Below, one piece after another: positions 11,141 through 20,378 of a DNA stretch of 64,000 nt. Every line of letters starts with the position of its first letter. The stretch's first letter is position 1. The notes under the pieces were generated by a model. The model was not told the origin of the DNA, made no database searches, and saw only the letters and a program-made list of their open reading frames with translations. The translations under genes were made by a program, and so were the position numbers. The stretch comes from Pyropia yezoensis (lineage: Eukaryota > Rhodophyta > Bangiophyceae > Bangiales > Bangiaceae), in contig CM020618.1 of assembly GCA_009829735.1 (NCBI GenBank), positions 40,973,030 through 41,037,029 of the forward strand, in the 5' to 3' direction.

Positions 11141-11502
11141 TGTAGCAATATGGATGACCGTATTGTGACCCTAATCTAGAGGGACTACTCCTATCCCTTA
11201 ACTTTAAATTGGAGAGTCCGTACTGGTCACGGTATCTGCGAGTTACGTATGACGAGAGGGACTTGCATCATGGGGTGGAGGGTAGTGAGTGGTGTCTCCG
11301 AGGGTTTATAACGAGGGGGCCGCCGGCGAATCCACAGCCGGCCATGGTAAAACAACAAACTCTTCCCATTTGAGCTCCTACCTTGGTGCCGTGGCTTGCG
11401 CTCCAAGGACAGCAACCTTGGCCACCCGGTGATGTTGGTGCCGATCCCTTCTGGTGAGTGTTCCCTGAGAGTGGACGTGCGAAGGTTTCCTATTGTGCTG
11501 CA
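11141..11502 (+). repeat. 3' LTR of gypsy A copy 2
   Basis: This 362-bp LTR begins TGTAGCAATATGGATGACC and ends CCTATTGTGCTGCA. The purine tract CTAAGGGGGGGATA abuts its start, which identifies it as a 3' LTR on the plus strand. The target duplication cannot be checked because the other end is outside the window. Confidence 0.88.
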
Positions 11503-13934
11503 GGGCGGCGGAGGGGGGGGGCAGGGGGGATGGCGGGGGGGGGAAGGCATGCGCGGTGGTCCGTCGACGGCGCAGGGAGGGTCGAGCGGCAGCCGCGACC
11601 GCGCCGCCACCGACACCACATCTGCACCGGCAGCGGAAGCGGCGGCGGCCGCGGCGGCGGACACAGGGACAGCAGCGGCCGCGCGTCGGCGGCGTCAGCG
11701 GCGGCCGCCGGTGGCAGCCGTGGCAGCTGTGTCGGCAGCGGCGGCAGCGGCGGGCAGACGACGAAGCAGAGTTGGGGGGGGGTGCGCGGGCGGGGCGGGA
11801 GGGCAGGCGTGGGTGGTCCCTTGCGAGCTGGCTCCGTCCCGCTCCCCCCCCCCCGCCCCTCCGGCGCCCCCGCCGCCGGCCGACCCCACCCCTCCCCCCC
11901 CCCCCGCACACCCCCCTCTGCCCTCCCACCTCCCCTATGCCCTGTGGTGGCGCGTGGACCGCGTGTGCACGCGACGTTCATCGGGAGAGCGCGGGAGGAA
12001 GTTTCCGCTGGGGGGGGGCGGGGGAGGGGGGGGGAGAGTGCCCCCACCCAATCCCCTCCCCCCCCCCCACGTGCACCACTCCCCCTCCCTTTCAGGCCTT
12101 TGGAATACTAGAGGCACCAGCGGATGCGCCCGCCGCGGCCCTTGCGGTCGTGGGGACGTGGCCGGCAAAGGACCTCCCCTCGCCGCCAAGACCCCCGCAG
12201 CTGCCTCCCGGCCATCCCCCTTCCACGCGCCCGCCTCACGCCGCCGCCGACGTGAGCGCCGCGGCCCGCGCGTCGCCCGTCGCCGCCGGCGCGACGTCGT
12301 CGCCCGTCGCCAGCACCGCCATCGCGCCGTTGCTGCCGCGCGGCGCCATGGCGGCGGCGACAGAGGCGGGGGCGGCGGCGTCCAGGGCCTCGGGGGGGGC
12401 GACGGGGGCTAAGCACCCCCCGCCGCCCAGCAACAGCCCCCCTCCTCCAAAAGCGCCCCGCCGCCACTCCCTGCACCCGTCCCTGGCTGCCAGCCCGCCG
12501 CGTTCGACCCGCAGCCGACCACCCCTCCGCTTGCCACCATCGCAGAAGCTGACGCGGTGGAGGCGCCACTTGCCGCCATGCCGGCGGCGCAGGCGGTCGC
12601 GACGGCGGCAGCAACGGCCGGTGGGGGCCAGGGCGGGGGATGAGCCCCCCTCCGCCGAGCTACATTCCCCCCCCGCCCCCACCAGCGCCACTCGGCCCGC
12701 CACCACTCCCCACCGACTGCTCGTCTGCCGCGGGCGACGGCCCGCGAGCAGCCGGCGCTCCCTTCGCCGCCGCGACCGCCGCGCCACCACCAGACCACGC
12801 CGCCGCGGCCGTCGCCGCCCCGCCGTCGCGCGCCGGCCACCTCTTTTCGCGGGGGTGGGCGGCAGCGGTCGCGGCGAGGGCGAGGGGGCTGACATAGAAG
12901 GATCGCCACCCCCCACGCCGCCACAACACCCTTCCACCGCCGCCCCCACCGCCCCCGTCCGCCTCCCACTTGTTCACCGCCCCGCCGAGATCGGCCGGCG
13001 CGCCGGCGGCCGTCATCGCCATGCAGCCCGTCACCGCCGCCGCCAGGAGGGCGTCCGTCGTGGCAGCCGACGCCGCCGCTGCGCCCGCCATAACCGGCCC
13101 GCCGTCGGCCCCGCTCGTGATGCCGCCGGCCAGCCCAGCGCCGGCGCCGACCCCTCGCACGGCGACTCCGCGGCCGCGCTTCGCCGAAGCGACCGCCGCG
13201 GCGCCGACCAGCCCGTCCCCCGTCGCCGCGGTGCCGCCCTTGGTGTCCGCCACAGGAAGGCGAACGAAGGGGGATCGCTCCCGCCGGCGCCGGCGCAGCA
13301 CCTCCCCATCGCCGCAGCCACCGCCCCCGCTCTCCCTTCCCCTGGCCGCCGCCGAGGCGAGTGCGGCCAGCGCACCGGCGGCCGTCGCCACCTTGCCGCG
13401 CATCGGCACCGCCAAGAGGAGCTCATCCCTCGCGGCCGCCGTTGCCGCCGCCACGACCTTCGTCGGCTGCCCGTCGCCGACCGCGTCCCTGTCTCTTGCG
13501 GCCAGCTCGGCGCCGGCGACGGCCGCCAGGGCGGCCACTCCATGCCCGCCCGCCGCCGCGGCCCCCGCAACGCGGCCGGCGAGCCCGTCCGTCGCGACCG
13601 CCGCGCCGCCCTTGTCCGCCGTCGCCGGGAGGATGTCGAGCTCGGCGGCCGTCGCCGCCGCCGCGTCCGCCATGAGTTGCTTGTCGCCACCCACGTCCAT
13701 GGCGACGGCGGCCGGCCCGTAGCCGGCCCCAGCCGCCATCGCGGCCACACCACGGCCGTCTGGCGGTTTGCCGTTGGATGCCAAGAGACGGCACCGGGCC
13801 AGCCAATGCCCTTTCATCGCCCAAAAAAGCAGATTGAAGACAAAAAAACTATGCGATGTCAGGGACGGAAAAATAAGCCAGCATCTTGCTCTTCCAGGGG
13901 GAAACAGAGAAAAGTAATCATAACGAACCAGGTG
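11503..13934. other. extremely GC-rich, partly tandem-repetitive stretch; no firm gene
   Basis: This stretch has long homopolymer G and C runs and codon-like GCC/GGC periodicity, so long open frames occur in nearly every frame on both strands (818 codons on plus, 385 on minus). Most are likely chance. The minus frame over 12,660-13,817 contains imperfect repeats about 370 bp apart; compare CCGGCGGCCGTCATCGCC near 13,003 with CCGGCGGCCGTCGCCACC near 13,375. This suggests a decayed tandem array or an Ala/Gly-rich repeat protein relic. It begins directly after the gypsy LTR. Confidence 0.5.
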
Positions 13935-15067
13935 TCAGGGCGGCCGTAGCCGAACGGGAAGGGCCGGAAGCACGCCCTGCAATGGCATCCCTTCCCCAGT
14001 CATCCCGGGGAGGTTGTGCAGGACGTACTGTCGCGCCTCACGATGATGGCCTTGTATAGATGACAAAGAAATAGATGAAAATGCGAGAACGTGAACAATA
14101 CGATCCGGCAACAGCGAATGCCAACACACAAACCTGCGCACTCCATGCTCGTAGTCCTTAAAAACAGGTTCAATGGCAGAGTAGTCGGGGGAGTAAGGGG
14201 AGAGACGGATACGAGCGACCCCGTTCTCCGCAAGAATCTGATTCACAAACGCAGTGTGACCAGAGGCGTTATCGTATGCCACGACGCAGTTACTGCGCTG
14301 CTCTGACCAAGGCAAGCCAGGGTGATACGCATTCATTCTCCGCACAACGCTGGTGCAAAATAAATCAAAATCATCACCATTCCATGCAGGGGTACTCGTT
14401 AACAAACAGCTCCAAAATACCACGAGTATACAATATGGCCACCGTGGAAGAGAAGCGCGCGCGGACCCAAGCGTGCGCCGCGACCGCTTCCAGTGGTGGG
14501 CGCCATGCCGCGCCGGCGCAAAATGGCCTGACCAGCCACGTGCCTTTCGTCGAGGACGACGATGCAGCGATCTGGGACTTGACGGTACAGCCGAAAAAAA
14601 GCCACCCTCAACTCCTGCGACCTCTCCAGCGCCAGTCGCTCGACCTGCTTCACCAAAATTCCGATCTCAATCAGCATTCGAGACAGAGTGCTTGTCGACA
14701 CTGGCCAGCTTTGCTCCCAGGCAGGCAGGCCCGCCAGCTTCCAGAATAATGCCTTCATTTCCGAAAGAAACATTTCTGGGTGGGTGCGCACCAGAGTGCT
14801 CAGCGCCGCCAAAAACTCTGGATTGAAGACCGCGGCGTCCGCATGCCTGTTGTGGATGACATCATCGTTCCACAGGGAGCCGTGGCGCTCATAATTGGCC
14901 CAACACTGCTTCGCGGCTGCAAGACTGCACCCGATGGCTCCAAAAAGAACGCCCATGACTTTCCTTGGCGCCCGTTCTCGATGACCTGACATCGAATCGC
15001 AATAGGGTACGTGGTCGTGAAGTGAAGGGAGGCTCAACGCGTCAGCGCCGACACCGAATGTCCACAA
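13935..15067 (-). pseudogene. Tc1/mariner (IS630-type) transposase, frameshifted
   Basis: Minus-strand frames together cover a typical DDE transposase. The first frame (15,067 to 14,399, best start at MSGHRERAPRKV near 14,990) has an N-terminal helix-turn-helix-like part and the first catalytic Asp in CIVVLDERHV. The second (14,423 to 13,935) has the second Asp in VVAYDNASGH and the third acidic residue in SPYSPDYSAIE, with 33 residues between them. The two frames do not join in phase near 14,400-14,425, so the copy is probably inactive. No convincing terminal inverted repeats were seen. The gene would catalyse cut-and-paste transposition in the nucleus. Confidence 0.8.
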
Positions 15068-16239
15068 GCCGACTAGGTCTGGCGACTTGGCCTGGAACCC
15101 GCCACGACCGCCGGCGACCGAACTGGACCTACTACGGATATTTTTTCAAATTCCCTATTTGCGAATATATATAGCGACAAAATGTGAATATATTTTGATA
15201 ACCGTCGCGTAATGGCGCGCTCGCCCCAGCGCGCGGTTCTGCAGAGGCTGTGCTGCGTCACACGAGATCCGACGTCCAACCAGCAGGAAGTGCTCTTCCC
15301 GGGTGGTCACGAAGGGCTCCGTGTAAGGACGAACCGGCCGCGCGATATACACGAAATGAAGCCTTCTGCTCACTGACAGAGTGGAATCACGCCAGGCCAA
15401 AAAAGGTACTTGCAGCCGCTCACTTCGCGGTCTGCCGCAGCGCGCTCAGAGACGCGGCAGAAGCGGGTCGCGCGAGCCCAGCGCCGTAGATGTTTTGGAT
15501 GAAAACACGCACGTCGGGCCCAAGTAGCCAATCCGCACCGGGGAGACTGGTGCCACGAGGAATGCTTTGCGTCTGGCTGCAATTTCTTCGCGCTGAGCTC
15601 GTTTCAAGAGCATGTACATGCGTACATCGGCCAGATGAGAGAGATATAAATATGTATTTATTTTAGGACCTTTTAAAGACTGAGGCGTCACGCAAGGTCC
15701 GCATCACCGCCTGCTTCCCAAGCACGATATAGGTAGCCCTGGAGAGCCTGGAGTCACACAGCGGTGGACGGCGCGATCTCAGCCAAGGCTGAATTTCTGC
15801 CGGTCAGTCAGCACACATCTCGGCTGCTGCGGGCGTCACAGGCATCCCTGAAGCCCGGCGGCCGGGCAGGCACGTGGTCTTTTTCGGGTGCACGACTGCG
15901 GCAGGAGCAGGTGCATGATCGGCCTCCTTACCAAGCCATTATCTGACCGCTGGACCGGAGAAAGGCTCTGGGCCACACACAACGAGCTGGGGTCGCGCCC
16001 GTTCTTGGTCTTCATTTTTTTTGTCGTGCCGGGCCAGACACGAATAGAGCACCCCACTCCCGGGGTGGTGTGCTCCCGCCTGATCTGGTCCCCAGTCTTT
16101 CATCTCTTTGGCAACGTTCCGCTGCTTTCGGAGGGACACGGGGTTGGAAACAGAAGCCATCTCGCGATCAATATTGCGCAGCGAATCAGAGTCATCCATT
16201 GTGCACGAGTGCTCAAGAATTGCTTGGTAAATTACAGCT
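15068..16239. other. intergenic stretch, no supported gene
   Basis: GC content drops here and short AT-rich patches occur, for example near 15,140-15,200 and 15,640-15,665. Open frames are short and overlap on both strands. No domain or repeat was recognised. Confidence 0.5.
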
Positions 16240-16560
16240 TCCACGCACGTGCCAGGCATGCGGTGCACACGAATTGCACATTCACGACTGCGACAAGTCT
16301 ACTTTTTCGGGGATGCACAATAGTGCCAACGGCGCTTGCACTGAAGTGTAGGTTGCAGATACATAAATTCAAAGACAGTGGCGCACGAAATGTGACAAGC
16401 ATTGCAGAACGGACTCCTGGCCAAGGAAGGTCGTCCAACCCATTGTACTGCACCGAATTGTACGCACATACTAGGTGTGGCAAGAGAAAAAAACTTAAAA
16501 GCAAGCAGTTGCGTGTGGTTCCTGTCGCCTACGACGGAAAGGAATTCTTTCGACGACCCA
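16240..16560 (+). repeat. relic related to the leader of the copia element at 42.7-42.9 kb
   Basis: The plus strand here resembles the minus strand at about 42,900-42,725. Shared patches are ATTCAAAG, CATTGCAG, GGTCGTC and the longer TTGCGTGTGGTTCCTGTCGCC (one or two mismatches), in the same order. In the copia relic that block lies just upstream of gag, so this is probably a fragment of the same repeat family. It is broken and old. Confidence 0.4.
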
Positions 16561-17506
16561 CACGCCATGGACCAATGAAATAACAGAACGAGCGCCACGG
16601 CGCACCATCGGACCATGCGGTTAACATGCAGCTTGGAAGCACCCCAGCCCCTCGGAAGCGCCCTTGTCCGACCGCTGCTGGTGCCGCTTCAACCCGGGGC
16701 CATGGCTGCGCTGCAGATTTGTGCCCTGGCATTGCCAACTCGGCACTTGAAGATGATGATGGCGCTAGCCAGCGCGATCGAAATATGCCACAGTGAAACA
16801 GGAAAGCTCCTGTTCGGCAGACGGACGAGTCCGGACGACATCTCGGGTGTCAAAGGAGAGGCGTCAACGGGCACGCCGTGAAATTGCTTGAAGGAGTCTG
16901 AAAAGCTCCTTTGACGGACTTATGAAAAGATCTTCTCGGCACGCCCGGATGCCAGGTCAAAGACCGCATCCCCTGTGTACCGCTTGTCGAATGTGCAAGA
17001 TGGGGGGAGCTGCACACATACAACGTAACACAACGTTCGGTTGGCAGTCTTTGACAAGACGCACACGTCGTACGACACCATGTACGCTTTGTTGTGCACG
17101 ACAGAGAGAACCGGCATCAATTGATTTACATCGTCGAGCTCATATAGAGCTTTTGGAGTGGCGGCACGCGGTCGTGATTGCCTCGCTATGTCGGACGCAC
17201 GTGGCAGGTGTTTATCAGATTCCAACGAGACTCTGATGAGCCTGACTTTGCTGAAGGCCCCTACTCGCGTGACCTCGCAGACCACGTGCATGACCAGAGG
17301 GGAACCTGAAAATGTGCGTCAACGTGCTCAAACAGACATGAGTACTTCAACAAGAAATAATTTCTTCTGCAGAATGCATAGTATAGTTCAACATCATCAA
17401 TGCAGCCTTTACCCGGTAAAAATGGCAATTCACGATAAACAACCTTGATGAACTTACATGTGTGAAATCAGTTGGCCATTTCACGCTTTTTATGTTAAGA
17501 ATCTGT
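16561..17506. other. intergenic stretch, no supported gene
   Basis: A minus-strand frame at 16,920-17,291 (123 codons) is the longest plausible coding piece, with a mixed residue composition, but it shows no motif, homologue or splice structure that I can defend. Confidence 0.4.
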
Positions 17507-18262
17507 GAGGCCAGCGCACAAACCGTGGCACCCGCCCCCCTCGGCAGGGCCAGCCATCCTTCTCAAAACCGACATGGCGGGTGGCGGCGGCAGTGTGTGG
17601 CGCCCCTCCCCCTCCCCCAGGCCCCCACCCTTCTGCACGTGCTCGCGCTGCACTGGCGGAGCGTCCCAGCCCTCCTTACTCCCTCCATGACTGCCCTCTC
17701 TTCACCACACCGAAACCCTCCCGCATACCCTCCCCGACCCCCTCAACCTCTTGCCCGCGGCAGCAGCAGCGGAGGCGGCGAGAATGGAAGTGGGGGCTGC
17801 GGCGGCCGCAGAGGTTGCGGCAGCGACGCGGCCGCCTCGGTGGGAGGCGCCGACGAGACGGCAGAGACCGCCTTTGTGCTGCCGGCCGTTGCAAGCTCAT
17901 CTCCTAAGGCGCGCTCCTCTGCCTTCCCGCTCCCGCACGGTGGCAGTGGCGGCGGTGGCGGCAGCGGCGGGGGGTCCTCGGCTCTTGGCTCCGCTGGGTG
18001 CCCTTCGGAAGAGCCGGCCGCTCCTGCACGGCGGCTGCGGTCGCCACGCGTCGCGACGGACAGGCGTCCGTGTCCCCAGGGGACTCGGACGTGCGCCGCG
18101 CGGGCGCTAGCGCAGCCGCTTCCGCCGCCGCTGCCGCCACCTCCGCCGCAGCCACCGCTGAGCCCAACCGCCGCGACCGCCGCCGGGGCGGCGGCGATGC
18201 CACCCTGCCTGCGGCCGCTGCCCAGCATCGCCACCGGGGGGGGTGAAGGCGCCGCCTGTGGC
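17507..18262 (+). repeat. R1 GC-rich interspersed repeat, left-half copy
   Basis: This matches the reverse strand of 25,400-26,214 at high similarity, starting at GAGGCCAGCGCAC and including GTGCTCGCGCTGCACTGGCG and the Ala-rich GCAGCAGCAGCGGAGGCGG region. Its similarity stops at about 18,262. A right-half copy resumes at 23,268, so the two halves bracket 5 kb containing the MITE/hAT block and the NTPase/nuclease-like gene. The nature of R1 is unknown; no terminal repeats were seen. Confidence 0.75.
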
Positions 18263-18974
18263 AGCGGTATTGGCAGGTCACAAAGAAAGTACTCATGTGC
18301 GCCTCACGTAGGGTTGTTAAAAGTGAATCACATTTTGTCGCGGCGTTCATCATTGTCTTAATTTATCGTCTTCGATTTTTATTTTATCATTAATCGTTCA
18401 TATTATCAGTGTAGGTAAATACACAATGCAAGCCGTGTTGAGGAGTGCTGTTCTGCCGCTGCTTGCTGCTCACGGCGTCGCCGAGCATGCTCTATTGCAC
18501 CCTGTAGGTGACCTTTGCTTCGTGTTCGTGGAGCCCGTCGCGACACGGCCGCCCCTCTCCCCAGAAGGCCCCGCGCGATGTTCTTCACGCGTGAGCCTTC
18601 GGTGCGCATTGCTTCATGTGGTGACGCATGATGGACTCTCGGACAGCTCCTGCCGTCGGCGCAGGCGCACGAGCTTCTAACGAGCTTGGGTGTTGCGGTT
18701 TAACGCCCCGTAACAATCCTGGTGTCACGTAGATTTGTATTGTCACCTCCCTTCCGAGGACATGCTGTCAAGGGCCCCTGTGCGTGGCCGATGATGGCCG
18801 TTGAAACCCACAAGATTAATCAATCACATCAACTAACAGGTTGTCTTTTGCACGCGAACTCACCACGTGTCATGTTGTATTTCATGGAGCTCCATGCACA
18901 GATCTCGAACCCCCCCCCCCGCCCAGCCACACTGGAAGCGGCTTGCAGTTCGGTTGAAATCCTCAAGTACATGT
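18263..18974. other. AT-richer junction stretch, no supported gene
   Basis: GC falls sharply at 18,290-18,425 (TTTATTTTATCATTAATCG) after the R1 arm. A weak 84-codon frame at 18,426-18,680 has no recognisable feature. The stretch ends at the MITE terminal repeat. Confidence 0.5.
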
Positions 18975-19184
18975 TGCAGTTCTCCCAGTTTTTTTTTTTT
19001 GTCCCATGTGGAGAAGAGCAAGAGCAAACTGTGTTTGACCAATAATATGACTCAGATGCTGCCTCTCTGGCCAATTACTGCTCTGCATGAGGGTCCGTTG
19101 TTGTACGAACAGTGTGATTGGGGATTCTCTTTGGATTTATGACCACTTCGAGGGCAGAACAAGCACCGGCTGAGCGCTTCGGAC

Positions 19185-19870
19185 CAGGGTTGTGACGGGA
19201 AAAACGTATACGTTTCATTTGTTAAACTAACCGACAGATTAATCTATAGATTAATCTATCTGTGGCTCTGCGCTTTTACATTAATCAACGAACAATTCTC
19301 GTATTGATACCATGTACATTCCTGATTTCTGAGGCAGTTGCGGCCACTGTTGTTCGACTGAGACTGGCTGTTGTCTCACCTGAACCCTTCTCCTCATCGC
19401 GCAAAAGTCCCCCCTCGGAGCGCCAGCGGGCTAACATTGTCGGAGTCCCGGGGTGGCTCCCAGTGACACAAGGAACTCATTCTTCCTCCTGCCCATCCGT
19501 ACCGCGCCCGCCCTCACCCACACTATCGGTTGCGCCACCACTCTCCCCATCCTCTGCATCAACTGAACCAAAGAAGTCGAGGTCGTCCTCTCTTATGTTG
19601 ACGCCGTCCAGGAGCTTGAGGTCCATGTGAACAAACATTAGCTTGGCCACCTTGTCATGGGTCAACCTGTTCCGGATGAGGGAGTGGATAGACTTCTGCT
19701 TTGAGAAGGACCTCTCCACAGCGCGAATTCAGTCGATCCTGGACCTGGCTCATTATTATGCTTATCAGCGTTGATTAAACGCAATAAAACTAAAAAACTA
19801 AAAACGTATTGATTTAATCTATAGATTAATCAAGTCAAAATCAAAACACGTTACGTTTTTGCCAACCATG
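19185..19870. mobile_element. non-autonomous hAT transposon
   Basis: This 686-bp element is flanked by a perfect 8-bp target duplication, CTTCGGAC, at 19,177-19,184 and 19,871-19,878, the length expected for hAT. The termini are imperfect inverted repeats: CAGGGTTGTGACGGGAAAAA at the left and, reversed, CATGGTTGGCAAAAACGT at the right. Both ends carry a subterminal ATTAATCTATAGATTAATC-like palindrome. It is inserted in MITE M1. Only a C-terminal scrap of transposase remains inside, so mobilisation would need enzyme from elsewhere. Confidence 0.9.
19477..19719 (-). pseudogene. hAT transposase C-terminal dimerisation remnant
   Basis: Eighty codons on the minus strand contain ERSFSKQKSIHSLIRNRL followed by KVAKLMFVHMD. 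This is the conserved hAT C-terminal dimerisation motif, in which a Ser/Phe/Ser-Lys segment precedes an Arg-Asn-Arg-Leu helix. After it comes an acidic Asp/Glu/Gly-rich tail ending at 19,477. The RNase H-like catalytic part and the BED zinc finger are absent, so this is a remnant inside the deletion derivative at 19,185-19,870. Confidence 0.8.
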
Positions 19871-20378
19871 CTTCGGACTGTTCTTGACAGAGATGACCTG
19901 AGATAAAGGGCCAACCGGCGAGATCGGATGAAAAAACAAGAGTGTTTTGACCAACCAGCGTTCGTTGCGAGAGCAGTTGTGGCCATAGCCAATCATCAGG
20001 TTCTTCCGATAGACGTGTTGCAGCACGCCATTGGTCAGCTCTCTACTGCGAGCATGCGATTGGCCCTTGCTCTTGAACACTTGCTCTTGATCTTGTACAC
20101 TTGCTCTTGCTCTTGTCCACATGGGACAAAATTCGGTAAACTGCAATACTGCCTCTTGGTGGTCTTCACTGCGGTCGGCTCTCTCCTCTCGGTGGCCCTG
20201 TGCGCGGGGGACTTCGCTGCTCTTCCGCGCCCTGTACGGCGGCCGTCCTCACTTCAGGGCATCCTGCCTGCTTCAACGTTCTGCCACCCGGGCCACCCGG
20301 ACGCGTCCCTTCACTGCCCGTTCACCCTTTGCGCGCCTGGTTGATGCCTTGCTTAATACCAACGACGTGGTATTCACA

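Larger units (their letters stand above)
8359..11502 (+). mobile_element. gypsy A copy 2, 3' part (plus strand), interrupted by copy 1
   Basis: The 3' segment of a second family A element lies in the opposite orientation to copy 1. It consists of the antisense coding region (8,359-10,929, minus strand), a purine tract (about 11,129-11,140) and a 3' LTR (11,141-11,502). Its gag-pol portion must lie to the left of the window, beyond copy 1. The junction at 8,358/8,359 cuts the antisense frame at a point where copy 1's own version reads straight through, so copy 1 inserted into copy 2. It is broken, with several disruptions, and is older than copy 1. Confidence 0.85.
18975..20146. mobile_element. 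MITE, family M1, split by a hAT insertion
   Basis: The ends are inverted repeats of about 60 bp: TGCAGTTCTCCCAG...GTCCCATGTGG at the left and the reverse complement of TTGCAGTTTACCGAATTTTG...GTCCCATGTGG at the right, each followed by AGAGCAAGAGCAA. Removing the hAT element and one target copy leaves about 478 bp. That is close to the 447 bp of the related element at 47,689-48,135, whose terminal and internal sequences also match. It has no coding capacity. Subterminal CCAAT/ATTGG motifs recur. The right terminal repeat overlaps the first possible ATG (20,121) of the next gene. Confidence 0.7.

Noticed and set aside
11493-13949. 818-codon plus-strand frame
   Set aside because: It starts inside the gypsy LTR, is Arg/Pro/Ala-rich throughout and overlaps equally long frames on the other strand. 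Extreme GC content alone explains it.
15888-16583. 231-codon plus frame
   Set aside because: It overlaps the copia-leader-like repeat and competing minus frames and has no recognisable domain.
20121-20378. Upstream extension of the NTPase/nuclease-like gene to the first ATG
   Set aside because: That ATG lies within the M1 terminal inverted repeat and the following 86 codons are Arg/Ser-rich without structure, so a downstream start is more likely.
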